The translations under genes and the position numbers were made by a program. Source: Flaccisagitta enflata (taxonomy: Eukaryota > Chaetognatha > Sagittoidea > Aphragmophora). From it: a stretch of 64,000 nucleotides of DNA. Positions 37,964-51,881 of this stretch are shown in pieces (position 1 is the first letter of the stretch; each line of letters starts with the position of its first letter). Under the pieces are notes generated by a model. That model made no database searches. It saw only the letters and a program-made list of their open reading frames with translations, and was not told the origin of the DNA. The stretch covers positions 66,216,001 through 66,280,000 of the forward strand of contig OZ231127.1 of the NCBI GenBank assembly GCA_965153355.1, in the 5' to 3' direction.

Positions 37964-38980
37964 GTTCCGATTCCACATCTCTGTACGCCTCCGGCTACAA
38001 TTATCCTATCAAGCAGCCGCCGAGTTATTCCAGCTGCTCTGGTGCTGGCGCTTTTTCCGCTGCCATGCCATCTCCCGGCACCCTTATGCCGGGACTACAT
38101 GTCGGCGACGATCTTTACTCCAAGACCATCAACCAATCGGCAATCGGCGGACCACCCGCTGTCATAGGCGCCGGTAGTAACGCCGCTGCCGCCGCTGCTG
38201 CTGCCGCCGGCGGCGCTGTCAGCGGCGGAGGAGGAGCGAGCTCTTCCGACTACATATCATGCGGTGTTCCGCCTCAGTGGTCGATGACAACCACTCATAA
38301 TAATACTCACCAGACTTTGCCGTCTTTTGGCCCGGCGCCTCTCAGTCCGTCGTCTCATCCATCTCTCGGCAACGCGCCGTCACCTTCGTCACTTGATCCC
38401 GTTTCACCGCCGGGACGCAGCAGCGGCGGTGCCGGAAACAATCATCCTCATCATCCCCATCAACATCATCAACAACAACCGCAGCATCAACATCAACAGC
38501 AACATCCTCCACCACCGCATCAGCAACTTCAACAACCTCATCAGCAACAACAACAACATCAGCACCAACACCAACAGCATCCTCAAATCAAAACGGAACC
38601 CGGTATTTCGCCGGTTCATTCTCCCAGTCACGATTTCGGATCCTCTCTGCCGAATATCAGCAACGGAGGAGGAAGAGTTTTAGCAGGTGGTTCCGCGTTA
38701 GAAGGGATGGAACTCGGGAGTCCCTGGGGACCCGCCGCGGGCCCGACTACCACCCCCGGGGTAGGTGGTGGTAGCGGCGGGATAGGTGGTGGTGGTGGTG
38801 GTGGGTCGCATCATTCTTGCCCCCCGACGTTGGCGTTAAGGCCGGTGAAACCGCGAAAGTGGCCGAATCGACCGTCGAAAACGCCGCCTCACGAAAGACC
38901 TTACGCTTGCCCAGTCGAATCGTGCGACAGAAGGTTCTCAAGATCCGACGAGCTCACCAGACATATCCGAATTCATACAG
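37964..38980 (+). CDS. EGR: EGR-family transcription factor, coding exon 7: Ala/His/Gln tracts and zinc finger 1
   Basis: Two bases complete a Gly codon after exon 6. The text has a Tyr/Pro-rich start ([17 protein letters not shown]), an Ala run (38180-38220), His/Gln tracts (38450-38580), the sumoylation-type motif IKTEP (38587-38601), Gly runs, then the EGR hallmark [18 protein letters not shown]. Zinc finger 1 (about 38902-38977) is C-x4-C type with recognition helix RSDELTR. This is the diagnostic EGR finger, and its base-contacting Arg, Glu and Arg are present. The exon ends in phase 1 inside the HTG linker before GTACGG, so an intron separates finger 1 from finger 2. Read-through enters a HINE-like copy and stops at about 39072. 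Confidence 0.97.
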
Positions 38981-38995
38981 GTACGGATGAAAAAA

Positions 38996-39200
38996 ACAAG
39001 GCCGGATACACGGCCAATACCAGTCGCGGACGGGTGGGCAGGGGTGGAAATGCGCGTTTTCCCACTTTTTGACTTGTGCTCACCAACGGGCCAACAGACC
39101 GACTGACAGACGGACGGACGGACGGACGGACGGACGGACGGACGGACGGACGGACGGACGGACAAAGCCTCTTATAGAGTCGCTTGTCCGCGACTAAAAA
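38996..39200 (+). mobile_element. HINE-like copy, complete, inside the zinc-finger intron
   Basis: ACAAGGCCGGATACACGGCC, AGTCGCGGACGGGTGGGC, (GGAC)n with about 13 units, AAAGCCTCTTATAGAGTCGC, CCGCGACTAAAAA. Confidence 0.93.
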
Positions 39201-41595
<2,395 letters not shown>

Positions 41596-41901
41596 ATCAC
41601 CTCTATGAGAAACTCGACTTTTTTGGACAACAGCGCTCTCATGTTAAACTTTTTTCATACTCGAAGTAAAAACTCTCTCTCTCTCTATCTCTCTTTCTCT
41701 CTCTGGCCAGATATATTTTTCTGTTGCTCTAATGTTTTTCTTGTGTTTGTGTACAAGGAAGAATTATGAGTTAAAATTCAAGTGATAATCTTTGATAGTT
41801 CGGGAAAGTTTCATCATTGATTTACCTAAGAATTACTATTTCTATTAATATTGGGTGAATGGCCCAGGGATTTTTAGACATTTTTTCCTGTTTGAAAATC
41901 A

Positions 41902-41907
41902 AATAAA
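41902..41907 (+). other. Candidate EGR polyadenylation signal AATAAA
   Basis: Lies 307 bp after the stop codon. Further AATAAA hexamers occur at 42357 and 44424, so longer 3' UTR isoforms are possible. Confidence 0.5.
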
Positions 41908-42205
41908 AACGCGTTATTCAATCGGCCATTTTGAGATTGTTTTTTTATTCCATCGGTTTACAGTGATACATTAATAATGGTGTGATATTTTCTTTTTGGC
42001 TTTTTTAACAAGTCCTTTTTTTTCTTTTGACGATAGTGTAGCCAAGTCTGCGGGGGACAAAACAAACTTTGAAGCATTCTATGTAGGAGATTGTTTTTAC
42101 CAAATTTTCCGCGCAGACTCGGCCGTGCTTTCTGCGGCAATGAGTTTTTACTGGACTAGTCAACGCAGTATTGTAGGTTTTATCTTCCATTTCCATCATC
42201 AGTCA

Positions 42206-42251
<46 letters not shown>

Positions 42252-43471
42252 TAAATGGTAAATTGCTCGTACATCTCGCTGATACACACATCTGTTATTT
42301 TTCTACTGAATGACCTCTCTGTGGGAAGTGTCAATTCAACCTTCTTCTCCTTGTGCAATAAATGTAGTCAAATGCGTCGCGATCCACCACCTTGCCGTGG
42401 CATATAAAATTCATATCAAATGACTGTCTTTCGCTTTTTATTGCAAATGGATAGTGCTAAAAGCATCGCCAGAGGCAATCTTAAAATATTTGTAGCACCC
42501 ATGGTTGTACCAACTGTTATTAGGAAAACCGTTAGCATGTATTTTTGACAGTTCTGCTCCTTTGTCAAGTGGGACATTTCCTTGTACGTATCATATACTA
42601 TCATTAAGTGTTGAATCTATGAGAAAAAAAAAATATTTTTGTCGTTTGTGACAATTCTTCCATGTTACACGGAACGCTTGTTGTTGTTCACGCCAGTGTT
42701 ATATTTCCTTTTGGAAACTGTGGCTCATGATACAAGCGTGCATTGTTCCGTTTTGTGGTAATACAAGATGGATGTGGTCAGTTTCTTTCTTTTTACGAAA
42801 TGGCGTTCCTAGCATGGAAGGTTTGTGACAAACTCTTTTCTAGAGGATATCAAAAAGAAATGTTTCTTCATGTTTTTCTGAAATCATGGTATCTTTCCAC
42901 TCAAAACCTCTGTTACACCTTGATTTGTTTGTATGAAGTCCAACGACGTAATCACCTAAGTCTGTATTTTTTTCCACCCTTTTATCCATGTTAGTTTGTC
43001 GCTGGCCTCAATATGGAATGTCCCAGGAGAGTCAAATTAATGAATCTATTTCTTTTAAGCGGGAGAGGGAAATTTGTATGCTTTGTCCATTGTCTGACAC
43101 CCAATATTCGGAGATGTAACTCATCTCCTTGACTTTTTTGAGGAGATACGAAAAAAAACTGATCTTTTTTGAGTAATTATTAGAAAACGATATACGTATT
43201 TTATGATATTTACATACCGATTCTAGGTCCATCAAGGATGCCCCTTCAAAATGCCTTGTACTTTTAGTTTGGAGCCAGAATGGGGGGAAAATGCTTGCTG
43301 GGTAGGCACGTTTCAGATTTATGAATGGAAAAAGTCCTGGTGACAAATTTAGACTCTGTTTCAATGCAAAGGGTCAATGTAAAAAGGTCAACATATGACT
43401 AACGTGATATCATAAAGAAAAATACCACAGAGGGGCCAATAATGCCAAGACCAACAGGGTGACATGCTGAA
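41908..43471. other. Intergenic or distal 3' UTR sequence
   Basis: A (CT)n at 42210-42246 and otherwise unique AT-rich sequence without transposon ends. The open frames are short and have no coding character. Confidence 0.5.
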
Positions 43472-43755
43472 AAACAAGCCCGACCGGGCAACGATGCGTC
43501 CGGGCTGTGTCTCAGCGTGTATTGATCATGTGACATATGTATGGACAGACAGATGGACGAATAGACGGGTGAAAAGACTCTCGAAACATGTTGGTTGATC
43601 ATTTGTTTCAGTGTAGGATCTCACCGTGGCCAAAAACAGCCGAGAAACGCGGTTTTTGCACAGGCGTAACGGACCGACCGACCGACCGACGGACCGACCG
43701 ACGGACGGACAGACCCTCTTATAGAGATGCGTTCCTGACGGACGCATCTAAAAAC
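43472..43755 (+). mobile_element. HINE-like copy, GATGCGTCC subfamily
   Basis: ACAAGCCCGACCGGGCAACG, TGTGTCTCAGCGTGTATTG, AACGCGGTTTTTGCACAGGC, (GACC)n, CCTCTTATAGAGATGCG, CGGACGCATCTAAAAA. It is nearly the reverse complement of the copy at 27165 and abuts the next copy. Confidence 0.92.
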
Positions 43756-43946
43756 AAGGCCGAATACAAGGCTACCCAAGTCGCCTGCGGGTGGAAAAGG
43801 AAAGGACAGTGATCCAAGTATTAGGGCAGGAGCAAATATGCAAAAAGCACCTTAAAACACTGAAAATCTAAGTGTTACGGACCAACCATCCATCCGACGC
43901 GGCAGACAGAGTGGGTTGCACAGTCGCGTGTACGCGGTTAAAAAAA
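43754..43946 (+). mobile_element. HINE-like copy, head-to-tail with the preceding copy
   Basis: The CTAAAAA end of the previous copy is followed at once by ACAAGGCCGAATACAAGGC. It ends GTCGCGTGTACGCGGTTAAAAAA. Confidence 0.88.
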
Positions 43947-44557
43947 AGTTATACAAATGGGGAAGTGCGTGCTTCCAATGTCACTATGGTGCTCGTGGGT
44001 AGGCCTAGTAGAGATAATTATTTTTTAACCACAAAGTAAGGGGTCAGAGCCTATGTTTGGATCTGTAAGTATATGAGTGGAAGCATAAACTACAGGAATT
44101 CAGTCTTATCAATTTTGTCCCTCTAAGAATCTTCAACTTATTTGGAATAAATAGTTTATGATGAAGAATTTTCGTCAGATAAACATTTTAACTTTTCGTT
44201 GCATATTGAGGATTGAGAATTGAATTTTTTTTTTAAATGGCCAAGTGGAAAATCATAATAGTTTAAATACTTTGATGAAGACATTCTTGACGTACATTGA
44301 TACTCGCCTATTGAGACTGAACAGGAATGAATGATAAAATCTAATGCATAACCATGTTTTTGCTTGTTTTACATCTAATCTTATTTCCATTTGATTGTTT
44401 CGGCTTTTCCGTAATTTTGTGTGAATAAAGAATGTAAGATCATTTGCACCACCTCTCCCGTTTATTCATCGGCATATGTGTGTGTTTGACCTCTTGGGTC
44501 GGTCTCGCAAGTGCGCCGCTCATATTCATAATGGCTAGTTCATAGTAGCTAGTTTTG
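43947..44557. other. Unassigned non-coding stretch
   Basis: AT-rich. Only a possible AATAAA (44424) is notable. Confidence 0.5.
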
Positions 44558-45384
44558 TTACCAGTAATGGCGGCTGTCGCCGTGAGGAAAAAAGTCGTAA
44601 GCATTGGTCACTTTTCACCAAGCTTTTGTCTTCAGTCACTGCAAATCTTTTTTTCTATTAGATTAAATCAAGAGCAATTGTATGTATTGATAGGACTGAT
44701 AGGACTGAACCAAATGAGCTAGATGAGCTAAAATGCTCAGAATCACTCAACCAGACAAACAGCTATGCTCACTGACATGCTTTCTTGTATTTACATGCTC
44801 CTATCAAAATATTGATTTATCAAATTAAAAATCAGTGCAAAAATGAGCTAAATGAGCAAAGTGAGCTAGAATACTCAGAAACACCCTCACAGATGAGCAA
44901 CTCTGCTCACTGACATGCTTTCTTGTATTTGCAAGCTCAAACGTGTATCAAAACTTTTATTTATTTATCGCATTTTTACTAAGAAAACAGACTGAGCTAA
45001 GTGAGCTAAATGAGCTGAAATGCTCAAAAACGCCCTCACAGATGAGCAGCTGTGCTCATAAACATGTTTTCTTGTATTTGCATGCTCAAACAAACATAAA
45101 TACACTCTTTTATTGATCCTATACAAAATCGTAAAATATATAAAAAAAATTTCATTCAAATTTTTCATAAATAAATCTTTAAAAAATCATAGCGCGAAAA
45201 ATATTTGTCGTAGAGCATTCTGCTTGGCGCCAAATGAAAGAGAATTATCAAATTTACTTACCCTATCAATTTCATTAGAGGGCCCATTCGCTCGGTGGAG
45301 ATGCTCAACTTCCTCATAAGAAAATGAAAACCATGTTTCTCTCGAATATGTCAAAAAGTCGAAGACTGACTTCGACTTTTTTCC
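44558..45384 (+). mobile_element. Box/palindrome family element, copy 3
   Basis: Box ACCAGTAATGGCGGCTGTCG then CCGTGAGGAAAAAAGTCGTA at 44558-44600. The far end is an inverted repeat AAAAAGTCGAAG (45353-45364) / CTTCGACTTTTT (45370-45381) with a 5-base loop, followed by TCCC. The interior holds a ~140-bp direct repeat in three copies. Confidence 0.7.
44715..45095. repeat. Three tandem ~140-bp units with TGAGCTAAATGAGC words
   Basis: Units start near 44715, 44844 and 44993. Each has repeated TGAGCTAA words, then TGCTCACTGACATGCTTTCT and TGTATTTGCATGCTCAAA. Confidence 0.8.
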
Positions 45385-45651
45385 CGATAAGCAAACGTAG
45401 CCAAACGTACTCGATGAACAGATGGAAGAATGGAATACATACGGTGCTGATGCATGTTAACTATTGAATGAAGGAAGCTGAGATCGATAATCCTTTTACT
45501 GGTTTAAGTTCTTACTTCAGGAATATTTTCAGAATTATAAATGAAATTCAAAAGATTCAATTCTAATCTGAAGAATGAATAACAGCATGAGTAAATAGCT
45601 AAACTAACAAATTGATGAATACATTAATGGATAAATGAATGAAAGTAAAAA

Positions 45652-45682
<31 letters not shown>

Positions 45683-46662
45683 CAAACAAAGAAACAAAGA
45701 AACAAAGAAACAAAGAAACAAAGAAAAAAAGAAAAAAAGAAAAAAAGAAAAAAAGAAAAAAAGAAAAAAAGAAAGAAAGAAAGAAAGAAAGTAAGAAAGA
45801 AAGGAAAAGAAAGACAAAAGAAAGAAAAAATAGGAAAAAAGAAAAAAGAAAAGAAAGAAGGGAATGCATACCTGGACTAATAAAAGAATCAATCTAAGTG
45901 AATAGAAAAATTAACAAATTTTTTAATGGAGGAGAAAAAGAATTAAAGTAGTAAGGGGTAGCCTAAATTCAATATAATGTTAATTTTTGTTTCCAGTTGG
46001 GAATCCTTTTACAAGCTGTTTATTATGCAATATAGAACAAAAAATAAGAGCCTGGATCAATTGTTGTACAAACTAGACCAATTTGTTCGAAAGATAACTG
46101 TACAGAACTTTTCATTCACCAAACTGTCTTCCTTTCTGAAGTGAAAAACAGAAGCTGCGCTTCTCTTTGTATTTGGGCTTAACACCCCCATAAAGATGGG
46201 ATGAGGAGAGTAAGTTTGCGTGGGAGAAAGTCTTAGACCAAGGTAGTTTCAGGCAGCATTTGGTCTCGGCTTCAATATATATTGGAAACAAGCTGCAACT
46301 AAAATTTCAAACACCGGTGCAGTTGGGTTAAAGTTATAGGTAGTTTTCGACCACTTTATGGCATGATCACGCGGTATTTTCTCGATTTTTTTTCACCATG
46401 TGCTCAACTAGCTTGCATGCTACAAGTGTTGATGTGTATTTCAACATATATTTACAAAAAATGCCAAAAAAAAATGATGTGGATGATGATATTTAGCTGA
46501 TGTTTCACGTCGAAAAACGCGGAAATTTAACAACAAAATTAAAAAGCCTTGGGTGATCTCAGGGTCGCTTACTAATTAAAGAATGAATGAATGTATGACT
46601 GAATGAATGAATGAATGAATGAATGAATGAATGAATGAAAGAAAACAAGAACAAAAGAAAGA
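45385..46662. other. Non-coding stretch with purine-rich repeats
   Basis: (GAAA/CAAA)n at 45650-45870 and (GAAT)n at 46578-46640. The segment around 45860-45945 (GAATCAATCTAAGTGAATAG, TTAACAAATTTTT) is repeated in direct orientation at 47890-47970. Confidence 0.6.
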
Positions 46663-47848
46663 AACAAGGCCGGATACACGGGCCAAGACGGTGCGCCGAG
46701 CGTTATTTATTCATAGCTATCCCTAGCTCCATCAGACCTATCCCTAGCTCTATCAGTCCATTCCTAGCTCTACCAGACCTATCCCGCCGGGCATAATTAA
46801 TCCATAGCTATCCCTAGCTCCATCAGACCTATCTCTAGCTCTATCAGACCATTCCTAGCTCTATAAGACCTATCCCGAGCTCTATCAGGCCTCTCTCGAG
46901 CTCTATCAGGCCTCTCTCGAGCTCTATCAGACCTATCACCAGCTCTATCAGACCTATCCCCAGCTCTATCAGACCTATCCTAAGACCTATCCGACCTATC
47001 ACCAGACCTATCCGACCTATCCCCAGCTCTATAAGACCTAACCGTAGCTGATTATATTAGTATCATTTATGCTATATGTGATATATATGATACATATGAT
47101 ATATATGATACATATGATATGATATATGATATGATACATGATACGATATGTTATATGATATGATATATGATATGATATATGATATGATATATGATATGAT
47201 ATATGATATGATATATGATATGATATATGATATGATATATGATATATGATATGATATATGATATGTGATATGATATGTGATATGATATATGATATGATAT
47301 ATGATATATGATATGATATATGACATATGATATATGATATATGATATATGGTATATGATATATATATATGAAATGATATATATATATGATATGATATATG
47401 ATACATATATTTGATATATATGATATGATATATATGATATCATTTATGATATATAAATATATATGATATGATATATGATATGATATATGATACATATATA
47501 TGATATATATGATATATATGATGATATATATGATACATATGATATGATATATATGATATCATTTATGATATATATCATTTATGATATATTAGTATCATTT
47601 ATGATGAACGAAATGAGTTTTCTATTGATTTCAAACATTTTTAGCGATTTTTCATTCGAGCGTGACCAACGGATGGACGGACGGACGGACAGAGCTTCTT
47701 GTAGAGATGCTATGGCGCATCTAAAAATCATCCTAGCATATTTCTGAATCATTTCCAGTGATTTTTGCTTCTTTTCGAGATTTTCAACTCGAGCGTGACC
47801 AACCAACATACAGAGCCTCTTACAGAGGTGCTATGGCGCACCTAAAAA
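46663..47848 (+). mobile_element. HINE-like copy, GGTGCGCC subfamily, with huge internal repeats
   Basis: It starts ACAAGGCCGGATACACGGGC CAAGACGGTGCGCC. Next come about 15 units of a CTATCAGACCTATCCCTAGCT minisatellite (46715-47045) and a 540-bp ATGATAT repeat. It ends twice: GACGGACGG..TAGAGATGC..GGCGCATCTAAAAA at 47727 and GAGCGTGACCAACC..TACAGAGGTGC..GCGCACCTAAAAA at 47848. The doubled 3' end suggests internal duplication. Confidence 0.75.
47059..47600. repeat. (ATGATAT)n repeat
   Basis: 540 bp of interchanging ATATG, ATGATAT and ATACATATG units. The YHISYHISYHI-type frames on the minus strand are artefacts. Confidence 0.95.
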
Positions 47849-48143
47849 GGGGAGAAAAGAAAAAGAACAAAAAAGGAAAAAAAAAGAAAGGAGGGAGTTC
47901 ATGTCTGGACAAATCAAAGAATCAATCTGAGTGAAGAGTGAAAAGTTAACAAATTTTTGACTGTAGGAAAGATAAAATGAAGGAAAGAATGAACGAGGTC
48001 ATTTCCACAATAATCAAGCCCAGCTGAAATACATGATATAGTAGGCGATGAAGCATTTTTTCTTCCCACCAATCATTTCATTGATGATGAAAGCTGTTCC
48101 TAGACATCACATGAGACCAAGTGCCAAACATACATCCTTCATA

Positions 48144-48478
48144 CCGTATTTTTCCCATCTAGTGCCCCCCCTCCAATTAGCACCCCCCCCTCTTTTTTTC
48201 TAAGTGTAACACTTTTCAAAAGAGATTTGAAGAGAAATAATTAGTGAAATGATGAAATAACACAACTCAATGAGCCATTTTCACTGACGTTTAAACAGAG
48301 AGATGCAATAAATATCTTCATTTTGAGTCAAATTTAGCATTTTGATTGCTTTTCATGAAAAAGATGGACTAAATGATAGTTCTTCTACAATATAAAGGGG
48401 GCGCTAATTAGAGGGTTAAAAAGCAAAATCATATTTCAATTTTGAAAGCGCCCGGGGCGCTAATTAGAAAAAATACGG
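48144..48478. mobile_element. ACCGTATTT TIR MITE, copy 1
   Basis: Left CCGTATTTTTCCCATCTAGT, right GGGCGCTAATTAGAAAAAATACGG, TA outside both ends. The inner words AATTAGCACC / GGGCGCTAATT pair. Confidence 0.8.
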
Positions 48479-48978
48479 TACTCAAGATTTTGATAGGTTA
48501 GGTGGCTCAAATTAGTGCCAAACCAGGCCGTTTTTTCAGTCACACTTGTATCACAATTCATATCGTCAGTGTAAAAGACATGTAAAAATCATCAGACCCC
48601 CCCTTGCTTTGGTCATTTTTTTACATTTGCGATCCCTAAAGAAGCACCGAAAATTTGGCAGTGATCGGCGGTCGTTTGCTATGGAAAAATTTCACTCAAA
48701 GTGAAATAGTCCAAAATGAAAATTTCCTGTTTTTCATATATAGCAGTATGCAATATCAGAATACCATACTTTGAGGGCCAAATAAAAGAGAAATGTTTTA
48801 GCCCCATTTAGTACAGACATGGGCAAGGTTTCATGCCAAATTTCAGACCTTCATGTCAATTCTAGCCTTAGATAAAAAAATAAAACAAATAGTGTCCGAA
48901 TTTGTTAACACCCTGCTACGATGGCGTTACGCTATGTATCATAGTGGTTACCATAGTTTCCATTCTATTTGAGTGAAT
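48479..48978. other. Unassigned non-coding stretch
   Basis: No repeats or ORFs of note. Confidence 0.5.
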
Positions 48979-49172
48979 TTTTCAGTTGCGTGCGCGCGAC
49001 TCTACAACCCGCATTGTCTGTTGGTCGGTCGGTGGGTTGATGGGTTGGTCAGTCACTTTACTTTTTTTTATGATTTCATTTGTTTCTCACTGCCCAAATG
49101 GTCTAGTGACCTCAATTATGGCCCCTGCCCACCCACACGCAACTTCGGTAGCCATGTATCCGGCCTTGTTTT
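48979..49172 (-). mobile_element. HINE-like copy, complete
   Basis: TTTTCAGTTGCGTGCGCGCGAC, CTACAACCCGC, GGTCGGTCGG tract, GCCCCTGCCCACCCACACGC and TATCCGGCCTTGTTTT. Confidence 0.9.
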
Positions 49173-49553
49173 AACATGATGTGAAAGGGCGTCAAATTTT
49201 ATGTCAGAAACCAAAATTTTAAGGCTTTTGCTCCAGGCGTTTTAGAGAAATATGAATTTTTATGCCCGGTGTCAGTAATGCACAAGGCATTTAAACCGCC
49301 ATTAACGGAACAGGGATCTTCAATCGCGGAACAGGGTCAATTATATTACTTCATAAGGATCCGGTTATCATTGCCTTTAAATTCATGTTAAGAACCAGAT
49401 CCGGAACAGGAATACTTTTTAGTTAAGTTTGGGATCTCGGATCCGATCCAGTAGAGCAATTCTAAAGAAAGAATGTAAGCAAAGTTTTCTTTCTGAAAAT
49501 TGTGATTCACTATATAGTGAAGAGTGTTGAAATTGTTAGATATGTGTTTTTGC

Positions 49554-49978
<425 letters not shown>

Positions 49979-50043
49979 ATATATTCTTCTTTTGTTCAAT
50001 TTAAATGAATAATATGCTCAGACATAGCGCTTAACAGCCTACT

Positions 50044-50044
<1 letters not shown>

Positions 50045-50110
<66 letters not shown>
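50045..50110. repeat. (CT)n microsatellite
   Basis: Lies 67 bp from the (GA)n array in inverted sense, so the two could pair. Confidence 0.95.
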
Positions 50111-50115
<5 letters not shown>

Positions 50116-50978
50116 TAGTATCTCTGTAATACACTGAGTGTCATGCACTGAATCACATTTTTGTAAAGAAAATTGAGCTTACTTTAATGCACTAGGAGGA
50201 GCCACGGATCCGGATCTGAGAGGATCCTAAAAAGATCTAAAAGGATAAGTGAACTGACTGGGATCAATTAAGAACTATCAACGAGATCCCTGACCCTTTC
50301 CTTAAAGATCCCTGACCCGTTACCAGTACAGAAGTAATAGGGAGGATTGCGTTGTGTAATGGTGTCAGGCTGTCAGCAAAATCGGACACTTTCTTTTCAG
50401 ATCCTCAGTAAATTGAGCGCGCGATTTTATTGGCCCAATTTACCGAGTTTGAAGAGAAGAAGGGAAGAGAAGAAGAAGAAGAAGAAGAAGAAAAAGTCAA
50501 AAAGAAGAAGAATTTTTTTCAGGCATACCGGTGTTTTTAATGCCATATACATTCAAATTTTGCGTTTCACTTTCCATCCAAGGCTTTTCAGCACCCAATA
50601 TCATTCCCAGAGATCGTATTTGAGTCTAAGAACTTAATTTTCTTTAAAAAATTGGCGATTTTTAGTGATTTTAGTTAAGAATAATGTTCAATTTTTGGTA
50701 AAAATTGTGTAGGAAATGTGTAGCACAGAGAAATACTCATTTTTTTGGGCCAGATTTACTTCATTCATACCGTGGGACATGTGGAATTATCTCTTCTGGC
50801 TTATTAGAGAAAGATAAAAAAAAATCAAGGCGATATCTTCATTCTGACGCGAAAAAGCGTGCTCAAGAGATGCAGTATCGGTAGCACCGAAATTGCTTTC
50901 AACCAATCAATTCTCTGCGTTATCATAATCTTTTAGAGGGGGTCTGGCAAGTAAATTAAAGTGATTTTTCTGTTGCAG

Positions 50979-51104
50979 TCCCTAAGCCTAGATCTGGGCC
51001 TTATAGACCGAAGACGACCGTTGATTTAATGAACACCATCGCAAGAGAAATTCCTTATCCACTTTTCCAACCAGCCCTGTTTCCGACGCTCCATTTTGTC
51101 ACAG
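50979..51104 (+). CDS. Candidate upstream exon of the C2H2/AT-hook gene
   Basis: A strong acceptor (TTTTTCTGTTGCAG) precedes 126 nt with one open frame from 50981, starting PKPRSGPYRPKTTVDLMNTI and ending PTLHFVTG, before a donor CACAG|GTGTTC. The other two frames have early stops. It resembles no family I know. Its phase-1 end does not fit the zinc-finger exon at 53896 directly; a 29-nt candidate at 51853 would bridge the phase. The alternative is a chance open stretch. Confidence 0.33.
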
Positions 51105-51159
51105 GTGTTCTTATCATGTCTTATTCCGTTGTTAAGCTATCTATGTTGAATGGAGCTTT

Positions 51160-51831
51160 TTTTTAGTCGCGTGCTACACTCTTTTTAGTTTTTAAGGACC
51201 AGTAAAATTTTTCTGAGCCTGGGATGTCCTTATATTTTTGCAAATTTCAGGCTGAAATTTTCTTAGCGTGTCCTTAATTTTTTTCTAAGATTTTTTTTAC
51301 AATTACATTATGCTCATTGGAATAACCTATGTACATTATGAGTTAATACATATTGAACATCATAGTCACTACTTTAAAACAAAAAAAATATGTTATTAAA
51401 CAAAAAATATTGTAATTTTTTTATAGATAAGATAATTTCTTCTTAAATTTGTGTAAAATCAATCTAAATTGTAAATCTTAAAAAAAGATTTTTAAAAATC
51501 TGAGGCTGGTCTTTGTCCTTAAAATGTCCTTAATTTTTGGCAAAATTTCAGCCTCGATGTCCTTATAAACTTTGTCCTTACTCAATAAAAAGAGTGTACG
51601 CGACTCTATAAGCCACTTTGTTGGTCGGTCGGTCCGTCGGTCGGTCCGTAACAAAGTCGTTTTTAAGGCGTTTTATCGCGTTTTTGATGGCTCTAAATGG
51701 CAGAGAAGAAACTTGGAGGAGTAAAAAGCCTTTTAAAAAGTGCTTTTGAAAAAAACTTTTTTGTCCGTCTGTCTGCCTGACATTTTTTGAAAGTGCCGAC
51801 GCACGCGACTTAGGTCTTATGACCTTGTTTA
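51160..51831 (-). mobile_element. HINE-like copy (ACAAGGTCATAAGACC subfamily) split by a MITE
   Basis: The hairpin GTCGCGTGCTA | TACGCGAC is split at its loop by the element at 51177-51596. The rest is TCTATAAGCCACTTTGTTGG, GGTCGGTCCG, GCCGACGCACGCGACTTAGG and CTTATGACCTTGTTT. It is the reverse of the copy at 18878. Confidence 0.9.
51177..51596. mobile_element. CACTCTTTTTA MITE, copy 3, inserted in a HINE-like hairpin
   Basis: Ends CACTCTTTTTAGTTTTTAAG and CTCAATAAAAAGAGTG. The TA on each side collapses to the intact hairpin loop GCTACG when the element is removed, which proves the boundaries. Confidence 0.92.
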
Positions 51832-51852
51832 CCCTTGTTGGCATGTTTTCAG

Positions 51853-51881
51853 CTCTGCAAAAACAGAAAACGAAACAATTG
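51853..51881 (+). CDS. Speculative 29-nt microexon of the C2H2/AT-hook gene
   Basis: Acceptor CATGTTTTCAG, then 29 nt encoding (A)LQKQKTKQL, then a weak donor GTCGTA. It converts the phase-1 end of 50979-51104 to the phase-0 start of 53896. The fit of phases is the only real argument. Confidence 0.13.

Noticed and set aside
44715-45095. CRISPR-like array of spaced repeats
   Set aside because: Units are about 140 bp, only three, degenerate, and lie within a eukaryotic repeat element.
47038-47495. YHISYHISYHI repeat ORFs
   Set aside because: Artefact of the ATGATAT repeat.
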